Assembly: GCA_001724265.1 (NCBI GenBank)
Contig: MEDY01000042.1
Span: 62,001 to 126,000, forward strand
Reading direction: 5' to 3'
Length of the DNA: 64,000 nucleotides
DNA from: Rhizaria sp. SCN 62-66
Taxonomy: Eukaryota; Rhizaria, unplaced
Shown in pieces: positions 9,958-20,378 of the stretch. The notes beneath the pieces were generated by a model that had not been told where the DNA came from, ran no database searches, and saw only the letters and a program-made list of their open reading frames with translations. Every line of letters begins with the position of its first letter. Within the stretch, counting starts at the first letter, position 1. The translations under genes and the position numbers were made by a program.

Positions 9958-11565
9958 ATGTCTGTGGGGCGCATCACCCCCGTGAAGAAGCGCGCCGTGC
10001 GCGAGGCTGACGGGACAATCCGTATTCTCGAAGACGGCGAGCAGCCAGGTGACTTTAAGGGCTCCTTCCGCGAGCCTCCGCGGCGCGCGCACAACGCGTT
10101 CAAAAACCCAGGCCACCACTTAGAGGACCGCGTGCAGAAGATTCTCACATGGGAAGGTTTTTCGCGCGTCGAGATCAACCGCCTTGTGCGCGACGGCGAC
10201 GGTAATTTATCGGAACTGGACGTCGTAGGCTGGGGCGGCCGTTACTTTTCGCGCTGGCTCCCGCGCTCCTGGTCTCCGCTCAAGTTTGGGCAAGGCTCTG
10301 TGTTTGTTGAGTGCAAGCGCTATAGCCAGGGCAACCCCGTGTCTCTGGCCGACGCCGCGAAGTTTAAGGAAGTCGGTGTTTTAAACAACCTCCCACGCCG
10401 CAACATGCTCATGGTAACGACATCGTCCTACGTGCCGCGCGCGCGCAAGATCGGCATCTCTACGGTCGACGGCGCCGCGCTGGCCAAGTGGGAGCGCGCG
10501 GCGTGGCGCCGGTTTCGCCAGCGCCGCGTGCGCCGCGCGGTGATCGGCGCTGTCGTCGGCGCCGCGGCGCTCACGGTCACCTGGGGCGCGTCAAAGGCAC
10601 GCGAGCTGCGCACAAAGCGGTGTGACTCGGCTCCGTCGCGCGACGCGTCGCTGTTTTCGCGCAAAGTGTGGGAGATGACTGGGACGAGTGCGCCAGCACA
10701 GAGGCGCGCGTTTCTGATGTCGTCGTCAAACACCAACGCTTCTGCCGTCACAAGTACCAGCGGCTCCTCACAGTCTTCGTCGTCGTCGTCTCGTTCAACG
10801 TCGACGTGGCCTGGACTGGGCGTTGTTGTGACGCTGCACTCAGCCACCGCGGCTGCGCGCGCCGCCGCAGACGCCGCGTCTGCTTCGGCCACCGCTCTCG
10901 AGACCGCCGCCGCCGCCGCCGGTGCCGCTGCCGCTACGAACAGCAAGGCACTCGCAAACAACAACAGTTCCGGTGCCTCGAAGACGGCGAGTGGGGCGAG
11001 CGCTGACTCTGTTGCTGCTGTGAACACGTCGTTTTCGGACACGATGTTGACGAACCCTTTCGAGTCGCTGTGGTCTGTTCCCGTCCGCGCCCTCAAGCAA
11101 ACCGAACTGGGCAAGTCCATCTCGAGTGTGCTAGAGCCATCTCTGGCGGACGAGGAGCAGCGCCGCCGCCGCAAGACCACCGGCGAGCTCTCCTTCGCTG
11201 ACCGCGCCGGTGACGTTGCCAGAGTCGGTTGGAGCGGGGCTAAGCGCGCCGCGTCGTGGCTGCGGCGGCCTGCGGGCGGGTTCCGGACCTGGTTTTGGGC
11301 CAGGAACGACGCTGTTGAGATCGTGTGGATGCCCGCTGGCTGCGCGCTGAGCCACCCACATGCGACCGTGGGGCCCGCATGCGCGTCGTGGTTCCCCGAG
11401 CAGGGCGAGACGCCGACACACACCGCGGCCGGGCGCAACCAGAGCGGGGGGGCCGCGCAGCATGAGAGTGAGGTGGTGCGGCCTGTAAGGCTCTTCAGGA
11501 TCCCGGTTCCACACTTTTTGTCCGTGCCAAAGGTTGGGGCTTTTGTGCCGCAGTCCTCCCGTTGA
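9958..11565 (+). CDS. PD-(D/E)XK nuclease-fold protein, Mrr/RRG7-like, membrane-anchored
   Basis: Single exon, ATG 9958 to TGA, 535 residues. Residues 53-165 show the restriction-endonuclease-like core: helix HHLEDRVQKIL with E56, then GFSRVEIN, then SELDVVGWGG with D88, then SVFVECKRY with E118 and K120. It closes with a helix and the strand NMLMVTTSSYVPRARKIG. This is the E...D...ExK arrangement of Mrr-type nucleases, with C119 between the two active residues. Fungal RRG7 (DUF2034), a mitochondrial protein needed for respiration, has the same layout. Residues about 194-211 (AVIGAVVGAAALTVTWGA) form a membrane-spanning helix next to a very basic stretch. The C-terminal 320 residues are Ser/Ala-rich with a final Trp-containing block and were not recognised. 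The fold is fairly sure. Mitochondrial location and nuclease activity are inferred from the family. Confidence 0.75.
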   Translation: MSVGRITPVKKRAVREADGTIRILEDGEQPGDFKGSFREPPRRAHNAFKNPGHHLEDRVQKILTWEGFSRVEINRLVRDGDGNLSELDVVGWGGRYFSRWLPRSWSPLKFGQGSVFVECKRYSQGNPVSLADAAKFKEVGVLNNLPRRNMLMVTTSSYVPRARKIGISTVDGAALAKWERAAWRRFRQRRVRRAVIGAVVGAAALTVTWGASKARELRTKRCDSAPSRDASLFSRKVWEMTGTSAPAQRRAFLMSSSNTNASAVTSTSGSSQSSSSSSRSTSTWPGLGVVVTLHSATAAARAAADAASASATALETAAAAAGAAAATNSKALANNNSSGASKTASGASADSVAAVNTSFSDTMLTNPFESLWSVPVRALKQTELGKSISSVLEPSLADEEQRRRRKTTGELSFADRAGDVARVGWSGAKRAASWLRRPAGGFRTWFWARNDAVEIVWMPAGCALSHPHATVGPACASWFPEQGETPTHTAAGRNQSGGAAQHESEVVRPVRLFRIPVPHFLSVPKVGAFVPQSSR

Positions 11566-11893
11566 AGTGGCTGATTTACAGTCCTTGCGTCGAGGTCTGT
11601 GTGGTGCAAAGTGTGACGTTATTTAACGCGTGGCCAAGTGCCAACGGTCAAATTTCTTCAAGTTGATCGAATCTTCGAGGATCATTTTGAAAGAAATTCA
11701 CTCGTTATATTGTGTATGTTTAAGTTTATCATCACATTTTTTTGATTGAATTTCTTGCTGTGTACGCTATTTGTTATTTAGACGTTGTATCTGGTTAGGT
11801 CTCCTGCGCTGATACATAACACCATTCTCTGCATCTTCCCAGTCTGTTCGTCCCTCGAATCGTTCGTGACTTCGCACAACAGCACCCACAACT
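11566..11893. other. Intergenic, tandem genes
   Basis: AT-rich spacer between the nuclease and WD-repeat genes; presumed 3' UTR then promoter/5' UTR. No motif was recognised. Confidence 0.5.
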
Positions 11894-14800
11894 ATGGGGT
11901 GCATTGCCTCCTCAATGGAGGAGCCAGTGCAAAGCTCTTTGCCGCAACAAGTTCCGAGCCCTGCAAGTGCTGCAAGTCCAGTGTCACCCCTCGTCGTATC
12001 CCTGTCTCATCGTGATCCCACGTCTGTGATGACACACAGCGACGAGATTGCAGAGGCGGCCACAACTGGCAGCTTAAAGCCAAAGCCATCTCAAAGCAAC
12101 GCAAAGTGCGCTACTTCAGGACCTATCGCACCGGTTGTGCGAGTGCGTAGCCGCTCAGATCTCACTGGCACATTCGGCACCTCGGACAGCGAAGGTGACA
12201 ACGTAAACGGGACTGCGTCTTCAAGTTGTCGCACCAGCGACACCAACGGCAACTTCTTTGAGATCGACACTGACGAGGAATTCTATCCAGACGCCGACGC
12301 CGTGCTGCGCGGACTTGCCATCGGCGCATTATCCCCGTGTCATCGGTCTGCGGCTAGGACAGAATCTTTCGCCCACAGCGGCACAGCGCCTGGCGCTACT
12401 GCGCAGCGGCTGGGTCTCGCTCTCACGCGGCCTGCTCCGGGGCGACACGCCACCTCACTCACTGCAACTGCAAGCAGCATGGAGCGCGTGCGCGCGAGTG
12501 TGCTGACGCAGCCACAGTGCTGTGTTGTGCGGCCGGCTGCGAGTGCGCGACTGTGGCTCGGTCCGTTTTTGTTGCGTGACTCAGTTGTTGCGCACAGCGG
12601 CCGCATCTGCACACTTGCATCAGCAGCTGTGAACTCGGTGAACGCGAGCAGCGGTGCAACAGAGAAGCGGTGCTATGCAGTGACTGTGGATGGCAAACAT
12701 GGTCTGCCGAAGCTGTGGGCAACGCAGCTGAAGCAAACACAAGCTCCGACTAAAGCAACTGAGGCTATGAAAGCTGTTGCGCTAAACAAACCCCAGCGCC
12801 CGCGAAGTGGTTTTGTAGCATTCTATGCCCCTGACACGGCTGATAGGGAGAATGCCAATCTGTGGGGCGAAGATGAAAATGACGCAAACGCTGGTAACGT
12901 CAAGGCTAGCAAAGGTCTTGCGAGCAAGCGCAATGGCGGAGATCAACGCACTCGTATCACCTTGGCGCACCCGCTGCTCGGTCACCACGCAAATGCACCG
13001 ATTCACGCTGTTGCATTAATGCCGTTTAAGCACCATACCGAAGAGAACGAGACGCTTGTGGTTGTCACAGGAAGCGAAGACTGCACGCTTAAGGTCGTAC
13101 GTTCAAAAAACGAGTGTGTTTGACTACTCTAACTTTCATATCGTAAAATTGAACCGACCCACTTAAGCTAACCTATGACTAAATCACATGTGTTTCATTT
13201 TATTAAGCGTAGTGGTGCCCTGAGACAGGCATGTGCGTCCGCACTTTTCTGCGTCACTCAGCAATTCTGCACGCCACTCTCATTACTGCACCGTTACCCA
13301 CAGCTTCTACAGACGGCAAACACGTGCAACACAGGGTTGAATGCCCGTGGGTGCTGTGGAGCGAGGCCGGCAGCAGCACTGTACGCGCGCTTGCGATTCC
13401 ACAAGAGAGGAATGTTGCGGCGCCAAGTTTTGATCGGACACATGGTCTTCCGTTGCACAGTGCATCATTGGCCACTGTACCGCCATCACCAAAGCGCAGC
13501 GCCACAGTTGGCACTCTTTCGTCTTCGATAGTGCTTGGGACTGATGAGAAGCATGACGAAGAAAGCACACACAACATGGCAAACGCCGCCAGTGGGACGC
13601 TGAGGAATGTTACTGGTGACACACAGGGTAAGCCAACGCCAACAGTTGATCGCAAGAGTGGGGGGGCCAGCTCAACTCATTGTGCTGCCGGCTTACAGTC
13701 GCATTTACAGCCAGTCAATAACGGCGTTCAAAATGTACCCACAAACTGTGCGCCTGCGGGGGTTATTGCCACTGCTGACAGGATACCTATTACTGGAGCT
13801 CGTGGTCTACCAAGGAGCCGCAGTGCCAGTACAGTAACTTTGTCTCCATCAAGTCGCACCTTGTCAACTTTCGAAGAAGATTTTTCATTTGCACATTTAT
13901 CTCGTAGCAACTTAGAGCACCGCGGAGTCAAAACTCAAAGTCAAGCACATGAAACAGTTGATCGCGATTTACTCGAGAGCAGCCACGGGCAGCGGTTCAG
14001 CGCACTGCACACGAATCCTCTTGGTGCTTACAGTCATCTGTCGCCTCGTGGCCGCATCAATGCAAATAACAGTGTTCATACTGTGCACGGATCCGTACAG
14101 CGTCGCGGTGACGCCTGTGTAAGCTCGGATGCGCGAAGCCACCTGCCTGCGCCCATCATTGCGGTCACTGACAAAACAGCATCTCACGGGCACAGTTCTG
14201 TTTTACATTGCAACACTGAGAGTCGTGCTATTTCGCCGTCACCTGCAACAAGTGCTGCATCTCGCGCTTTCATCTTTCCGACTTTGCCAGCTGTACCACC
14301 ACAGGTCGCACTCGTTGCATCTCCGACAATGGCGCGCGCATTCGCCGCCAGCAAACACACTGTGGATACGACACGCGCTGATGCACACACTGCCGTTGTC
14401 AACGGGCTGGATGAGCCGTTACGTCTACGCTCACACAGTCACCAGCCATGGGCACTGATACCAGTCAAGGCCGCGTTCTTTTTAAGTCCTCATAACGCAA
14501 CGCGTGGCGATGCTGATGCAGCTCAGCGCAACTGCTAGCACGACAGCGGTTACGGTGGGTGTTTGAGTATTGCGCGAGATGGGGTCCGTCTGTGGCGGCC
14601 ACCTGCGATGTTGCCAGTCGCATTGTGGCCACTGCCTGATGTCCCTGCGCACAAGGATCATCCGTCGACCGCATTGCGTCCGCTGCTCACAGTCACTGCG
14701 GCTTGTATCGGACCGCCTGGAGTTCTACTCCTTGCCGGTACTGTTGCAATCGACGCGAAGATCGCGATCACACAGCACTTGCCAGCAACGCAAGGGATTG

Positions 14801-15747
14801 TACTTGCTATCTGCGCATTTACTGGCACAGTAATCTCGTCAACAGTTCTCTCGCATCCCGTTGACGGTAAGGCTAAACCGGTGATTGCAAGCAGTGATAA
14901 GCGAGGATGGTTCACACGACTGATCAGTGCAAGTCCTACAGTGGACGCGGGGGTCAAGGAGCTTGTCACTGCGGCAACAGGAGACAATGCGATTTCCCGC
15001 AATTACGTAAATGCTGCCGGCACTAGGATTAAGAGCTCTAGTCACGCTAGTTTTGCCCACAATGCGCACGTTGGTTCTTCTGGCAGCAGTGCCTGTGTTC
15101 CTCATAAGATCGTCTCAATGGCGTTGCTTGGCCTCAGCGAATGCGCTGGCTGCGAAGTGACCGTGGCCGTTGCCCTCAATTGTGGTGCTGTCGGCACGCT
15201 GCACTGGAAGCTGTACAGCGAACACACTCCGATGTGGGCACCGGCGCATAGTCACCTTGAGGGTGATGTTCATGAACATTACACGAAAGAGAACTTGACA
15301 AGCAGTGCGAACAGCATGGTGGTCACAGATGCTGCACAGACTGCATTAACTACTTGCGTAAGCAGTGCGGTTGCAACCAAAGATACGTTACTTGATCACT
15401 CTAAGAACGTCTTGTCCAAAATAAGCGCTGACCAATCGCCAGTTAAAAACAACAACGAAGAAGTGACTGTTGGGCCGTGGGTTCGCGTAGTTAAGGGACT
15501 GGATGCTTGCTCTTGCAGCGCACAACAGCAACAGCAACGGACTGCAACTGCAGCTACTCATGGTTACCTGGGCGCAAAGAGCCACACCGTTGATAGCGTT
15601 CGGAGTGGACCTCATATGATTTTAGCAGCGGCAACAATGCCCACAGTAGCAGTAGCGGGTGCAAAGAGGCTAGAAGGGTCAGGGTTGTTGCTTGTGGCAC
15701 GCGAGGACACTCTTCAAATTGTGCAAACAAACCCAGATAAACAATAA
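11894..15747 (+). CDS. WD-repeat protein with N-acylation signal and in-frame TAG (WDR6-like?)
   Basis: Exons 11894-13096 and 13213-15747; phase-0 intron 13097-13212 (gtacgt...gcgtag). The splice rebuilds a textbook WD repeat, VVVTGSEDCTLKV|WCPETGMCVRTF, so the intron is secure. The end is TAA. A TAG at 14536-14538 (codon 843) sits in frame. Reading through it gives 1,245 residues; stopping gives 842. Sequence after the TAG looks like further propeller blades (GCLSIARDGVRLWR, VAVALNCGAVGTLHWKL). The N-terminus MGCIASS is a strong myristoylation (G2) plus palmitoylation (C3) signal, which suggests a membrane-tethered propeller. Residues 1-200 are Ser/Thr-rich and probably disordered. Size and blade style recall WDR6/Rtt10, a partner in tRNA 2'-O-methylation, but that is a weak guess. 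Codon use is less GC-biased than in the neighbours. Confidence 0.75.
14536..14538 (+). other. In-frame TAG inside the WD-repeat gene
   Basis: The frame from the second exon stays open for 402 further codons after this TAG, with the same style of sequence and WD-like strands, and then ends at TAA 15745. No intron with the GTAC donor used elsewhere can remove it. The best GT...TAG pairs nearby would give only 35-53 nt. Confidence 0.8.
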
Positions 15748-16055
15748 TTCAACTCTTAATACAGATCCTCTTTTATTTCAAGTCGGTGCGGTGCCGACTA
15801 TCGTGACAATGTGCAACTTGAAATGAGAGTTGAGAGGGATCTGACTTGAAGCAAACAATTCTCGAGATCGCATCGTCATATCAAACGATTTATGTTGAAT
15901 AGAAAAGGTGAACGAGCGAACACATTCTAAGTCTTTATTATCTCACCAGATTTGTTGTGGTTGCTTCGCTCCATCTTGTTGAGGTTCAGATAGCAACAGT
16001 ACGATTCTTCGCCCAACTTCAAGTCGTCTGCGCTTATTCCCAGTGCCCGAAATTC
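15748..16055. other. Intergenic with a bipartite stem-loop
   Basis: The first 95 bases after the WD-repeat stop hold an inverted repeat (listed separately). The rest is the AT-rich leader of the next gene. The frame of the next gene is open upstream to about 15957, but no ATG occurs before 16056. Confidence 0.5.
15763..15842 (+). repeat. Imperfect inverted repeat / stem-loop, probable 3' UTR
   Basis: Left arm 15763-15782 (AGATCCTCTTTTATTTCAAG) pairs with right arm 15817-15842 through CTTGAAAT and AGAGGGATCT, with an 8-nt bulge GAGAGTTG on the right. An inner hairpin 15781-15799 has stem AGTCGG/CCGACT. The bulge could instead pair with CAACTC at 15750-15755, giving two alternative folds. It begins 16 nt after the stop, so a 3' UTR structure or small structured RNA is likely. 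Function is unknown. Confidence 0.55.
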
Positions 16056-17282
16056 ATGTCCACGAAGCCTAGGCTCCTCAGCGGGACTGGTCTACGTGCG
16101 CCGCAACACTTCAGCACACATGAGCCTCCTGCTATGCCAGCTTTGCTGTCGCAACAATTCAGCCTCGCACCGGGCCAGGGACAAGGACAGTACACAAGCC
16201 TTGCAGTTGAGCCCGAGGCCCTGCGCCGCGGCCTGCTCCAGCGCAGAGAGCTTCCTCCACTGCCAGAAAACTTCACACGCACCGAGTCCCGCTTGACAAC
16301 GTTAGCGCGCCGCTCTCGCCGCGACAACACTCCGTACACTCTCGCCCTCGAGACCGCAGACGGCAAACGCCGTCGCCTCAGCACCACAGTGGCACGAGAG
16401 CCGCAGAACGCATCCGGGTATGACTCCAATGATGACGATGACAGCGACAGCGATGGTGACGAATTGGCGCAAGCATTGCGCAGCTCACGACAACATCAAC
16501 GGCGCAGTCGTGTTCACAAGAGCAACCTCGATGATGGTTTAGCGTTTATGTGCGCATCAACACTTCTGTACCGCGCTCCTCTGCCCGAAATACCACGTCT
16601 CCCGCGCCGCTACGCCTACCACGTGCCCACCGCAGCCGCCGCGACAAATCTGCCGCTCACCGGAGACCGCAGTGGGGACACTAGTAGCATCATTGAGCAA
16701 AGCCGTGAGCAAAGCCGAGCGCAAAGCGGACGCGTGGTGATGCTTGCGCCGATATCGAAATCTGCAGTCGCCGCTCTGCGTCTGCGCGGCTTCACCGACC
16801 TCTCCTCGTTGCCCACGGTTACCGTCGATCCGGTGCCGGCGCTGCGGGCCGTCGCGCGCGTGCGTGCGGGCGGTGGCCGTGTGCTCGCCGCGTCCGCGTG
16901 GGCCGGTGAGACCATCAACGGCTCGCAAGCGCCCTCGGCCGCGGCGGGGGCTGTGCCGCTGCCAACGCTGCCGAGCAGTGCGGCCGGGCTGGACGCGGCC
17001 GTTGCGGCGCTAGGGTGCGCGGGGCACGCGGGCGCGGCGCACGGGGCAGGCGCGGGCGTGTTGGGGGCCGGCGTCGTGGCCGGGCGGGGGGTGGGCGGGC
17101 TCAGCACGGCGGGGAGGTACCAGCCAGCGGCCACGGCCGAGGCGATGAGGGAAGGACATGCGAACGCGGAGCTGATCTGGTTGCAACCAAAGCCGGCGTC
17201 TGCGTCACGGGGCGAGGTTATGGCCGCATTGGCGAGGAGCAGGGCAGCTATCACGGCGTGGGGACAAGCGCGGAAGTGCTGA
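16056..17282 (+). CDS. Unrecognised 408-residue protein
   Basis: Single exon from ATG 16056 (MSTKPRLLSGTGLR) to TGA 17280-17282. The upstream in-frame extension has no ATG. An N-terminal Gln/Pro/Arg-rich part contains YDSNDDDDSDSDGDELAQAL, an acidic Ser/Asp patch of the kind often phosphorylated by CK2. A middle segment (LAFMCASTLLYRAPLPEIPRLPRRYAYHVP) is less biased. A Gly/Ala-rich stretch (about residues 300-375) follows, and the tail is short and mixed (ELIWLQPKPASASRGEVMAALARS). No domain, signal peptide or membrane segment was recognised. Codon and base composition match neighbouring genes, so it is probably expressed, but its function is unknown. Confidence 0.7.
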   Translation: MSTKPRLLSGTGLRAPQHFSTHEPPAMPALLSQQFSLAPGQGQGQYTSLAVEPEALRRGLLQRRELPPLPENFTRTESRLTTLARRSRRDNTPYTLALETADGKRRRLSTTVAREPQNASGYDSNDDDDSDSDGDELAQALRSSRQHQRRSRVHKSNLDDGLAFMCASTLLYRAPLPEIPRLPRRYAYHVPTAAAATNLPLTGDRSGDTSSIIEQSREQSRAQSGRVVMLAPISKSAVAALRLRGFTDLSSLPTVTVDPVPALRAVARVRAGGGRVLAASAWAGETINGSQAPSAAAGAVPLPTLPSSAAGLDAAVAALGCAGHAGAAHGAGAGVLGAGVVAGRGVGGLSTAGRYQPAATAEAMREGHANAELIWLQPKPASASRGEVMAALARSRAAITAWGQARKC

Positions 17283-17700
17283 AGCAGGAGCTGTCACGGT
17301 CGGCCGAAGGATCAAGATATGCACATCTCGAACGTCCTAGAACAATTCAAAGAATACATTTACGTTAAACTAAAGAACGCCATATCCTGAAATATTCAAC
17401 GTCCATAACGAACTTGTTATGATTGAACTACACGTTGTTTTGGGTGATGTGACAGTCGGTCTAATGAGCGGCCTCACTTTTTTCGGCCCTGTCCGGTCAG
17501 GTGGTTGCTAGACACGCCGCTCATCTCTACCAGACCATCTGTAGCCTTGCAAACTCGTCAATTAGTGCTGTTGTTGATTAATCAAACTAATCATGTGCGT
17601 GAATATACTATACTTTAATTATTGCCCAAATCAATCTTACCATGCCTCTCTACAACGCTCCTCTCACTTGGTCGCTCCGCCCCTCAACCACCCAGGCCGA
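17283..17700. other. Intergenic, 5' region of the MIC60 gene
   Basis: AT-rich except for a GC-richer block at about 17450-17545 that forms a layered inverted repeat (listed separately). An ATG at 17593 is in frame with MIC60 and open, but it would put 36 unrelated residues before the mitochondrial leader. Confidence 0.5.
17453..17541. repeat. Layered inverted repeat / possible structured RNA
   Basis: A perfect 9-bp stem ATGAGCGGC (17464-17472) / GCCGCTCAT (17516-17524) is nested in an outer stem GGTCT (17458-17462) / AGACC (17532-17536) and CAG/CTG at the ends. It encloses a small hairpin CCTG-tccggt-CAGG (17488-17501). This is an 89-nt fold, 160 nt before the MIC60 start. It may be a 5' UTR element or an independent small RNA. 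No known RNA family was recognised. Confidence 0.5.
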
Positions 17701-20378
17701 ATGTTGCGTCAGGTGGCCCAAATGGTGGCCCAGCGCGGCCTCCGGCAGTGCACAACCGCCGTCCCGCGCAACGCCCCCTTCACCACTGCCGCGCCTAAGC
17801 CCGCGGCCCCCGTGACCCCGGCTGCGCCCGCCACGCCCGCCGCCACGCCCGCCGCCGCCCCCGCCGCCGCTGCACCCGCGCCGCCCGCCGCTGCCCCCGC
17901 CGCTGCTGCCACTAAGCCAGTCCAGCCCGCCGCCCCCGCCGCCGCTGCCCCCGCGCCCACGCCCGCGGCCGTGCCCGCGCCCAAGCCCGCTGCCCCGGCC
18001 GTGCCGAACGCGACGACCGCGTTCAAGCCCTCTTCCGCTGGCTCCGCGCCCGCCAACGCCGCCGCCGGCAACAACAACGGCGGCGGCGCCGGCGGCAGCG
18101 CTGGCGGCAAGCCCCGCAAGTCTAGCGGCGGGTTTTACGCCTTCCTGGCGACCGCCGCGCTGGCCGCGGTGGGCGGCGCGCTCTACTGGCAGCGCGACTC
18201 GCACATGACGGCAGCCGAGCAACTTCAGATCCAGAAGCAGGCGGCCGAGAACGCGCGCGCGCGCATTCGCGAGCGATTCGAGGAGGATTCGGCCAAGGTG
18301 CGCGATGCCGCCGCCGCCGTCGCCGCTGCTGCGGCCGCTGGCCTGCCTGCGTCGGTGTCGACTTATGTCAACCATGCGCTCAAGAAGGATGAGGCTGAGA
18401 ATAAGACCCCCACTACCCCTGCTGAGCCTGCTGCTGCTGCTCCCGCTGAGCCCGTCGCCGCGGCTGTCCCCGAGCCCGTCGCCGCCCCCGAGGCCGCTGC
18501 CCCCGCTGCTGCTATTGCTGATGTTGCTGCTGAGCCCGTTACGACCCCCGAGTCCGTCGCCGCGACCGCGGCCGCCGCCCTCAAGCCCGTCCCCGTGACC
18601 GGCGCCGCCGTCGGCGAGGCCGAGCTTGTCCGCGCTTGGGAGCGTGCTCTGCGCGACGCCACGTCCGAGTCGGCCAAGGCGCTGGCGCAGGCCGAGGTTG
18701 AGATGGCGGCTATTTCGCGCCGCGTGGCTGAGCGCGTGGCCGCTTATGAGGCCGACCGTGGCGTCTACGTCGGCCGTCTCCGCGAGGTACGATCGCCCCC
18801 ATTCATGATATCTCGACCATATATTAACTAGATTCACTCATATGTCAATTTCATGTAATTTGTATCATTATGCATCGATGTATTTTGGTTTGGATTTCAA
18901 GCACTCACATCATGTCTGATTTGTCACTTTGTTCTTCTTTCTATTTTTACGACTCAGGCTTTGCCTCCTGGTGACGCTGCGATGGGCCGTCTCATCTCCC
19001 TGCTCGAGCACAAGGACCGTGAGTTCTTCGCCGAGTGCCGCCACATGCTTGACGACTACATGGTCGAGGCGTCCACTGCCGCCACCGCCGTGTCCGAGCA
19101 GGCCCGCGCCCGCCAGGTTCGTAATTCAATTTGATGAACAGACACGATCATTGTTGTTTTTTCTTCTCGTTTGATTGTCTGTATTTCTTTGTAAACGTGT
19201 CCTTTATTTTATTTTCAGTTGGTTTCGTTTGTATTTGCTCACATCATCGTGTTATATTATTTAATTTTGTTGTTGTATTGAACGCCACTCACAGGGTCAG
19301 GCCTTCGTGCGTCACCTCGAGGAGGAGACCGCGTCTGCGCGCGCCGTCCTCGAGCAGCACTACACGACGCAGCTTGAGGCCCGCGTTGCTGAGCACTCGG
19401 AACGCCTCGAGGCGATGTACGACGAGAAGCTTCTCAAAATGTCTCTCCAGCACGATAAGACCATGTCCGCTCTCAGTGCGCGGTACAGCGCTGTGATGGA
19501 TGAGATGGCGTCACGCGTTGAGAACCTGTCAGGCGTGCTTCAGCGCCAGGCCGAGTACCAGCAGCAGGCTGATGCGCTCCAGCGCCTCAACTCTGCGCTC
19601 GCGGTCGTCGAGCAGCTCCAGGTACGTACAATTCCTTATTCTTCCTACACAGAAACTAGAGCTCTTATCTATGCACATTGATAACACGAGATAAACATGG
19701 TGGAATGAATTGGCAATGCAAATCTGTTTCATGTTTGTCAATATTCTTCTATTTTCATTCCAATTCACTCACATCTGTGCCGTATATGTTCTATTTTTAA
19801 TCTTCTTTTTTTTTTTTCTACAGGATGCTGGTCAGCCGCTGCAGAAGGCGTGGGCCGAGCTCTCCGCGGTGGGCCGCAGCGACCCCGTCGTCCGTGCCGC
19901 CCTCGCCACCGTGCCCGCGGCCGTCGTCTCCCAGGGTGCGGCCCCCGTCACGCACCTTAAGGCGCGCTTCTCGGCCGTCGAGTCCGCTGCCCGCAAGGCC
20001 GCGTACATCTCCCCTGCGTCGTCGTTCACTTCCCACGTGCTCGCGAGCGTGTTCGGCGCCGTGACGCTCAAGGAAAGTGACCTTGTGACCGTGCCAGCGT
20101 CGGTGGCGGTCCCCGCCGACTCTAACCCCGCTGCGGCTTACACGACCGAGATCCCGCGCGACCACGCGCGGCTGTCGCGCGCCACGTACTTCGTGCAGCG
20201 CGGCGAGCTGGCGCAGGCCGTGGGCGAGCTCGAGGCGATCGGCGGGCTGCACTCGCGCAAGGCGTGTGATGGGTTCATCGCGGAGGCCAAGGAGCGCCTC
20301 GTGCTTGATCAGGCCGTCGCGGTCCTGCGCGCGCACGCGTTTGCGCTCGGCAAGGATATCGCCAACGCGCGCGAGTAA
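17701..20378 (+). CDS. MIC60: MICOS complex subunit MIC60 (mitofilin)
   Basis: Four exons, 17701-18786, 18958-19116, 19295-19621 and 19824-20378, all phase 0, ending TAA; 708 residues. MIC60 is the core organiser of crista junctions in the mitochondrial inner membrane. Residues 1-30 (MLRQVAQMVAQRGLRQC..) are a mitochondrial presequence. Residues 32-140 are Ala/Pro-rich linker. Residues 143-163 (GFYAFLATAALAAVGGALYWQ) form the single transmembrane helix. A coiled coil follows (about 410-525). The last exon is the conserved mitofilin domain with RFSAVESAARKAAYISP, LSRATYFVQRGELAQAVGEL, and the terminal AKERLVLDQAVAVLRAHAFAL. Donors are gtacga, gttcgt and gtacgt. The chosen start gives the presequence; the in-frame ATG at 17593 is judged 5' UTR. 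Length is in the usual 540-760 range. Confidence 0.93.

Noticed and set aside
14486-14538. A 35-53-nt intron ending ...ctgctag removing the second in-frame TAG
   Set aside because: Too short, wrong donor, and base composition like the flanking exon.
15781-15799. Resemblance of AGTCGGTGC to the 3' hairpin of a CRISPR guide scaffold
   Set aside because: Nine-base coincidence. No repeat array, no cas gene, and a eukaryotic context.
17593-17700. Upstream in-frame ATG as the MIC60 start
   Set aside because: It would place 36 residues of mixed sequence in front of a clear mitochondrial presequence that starts at 17701.
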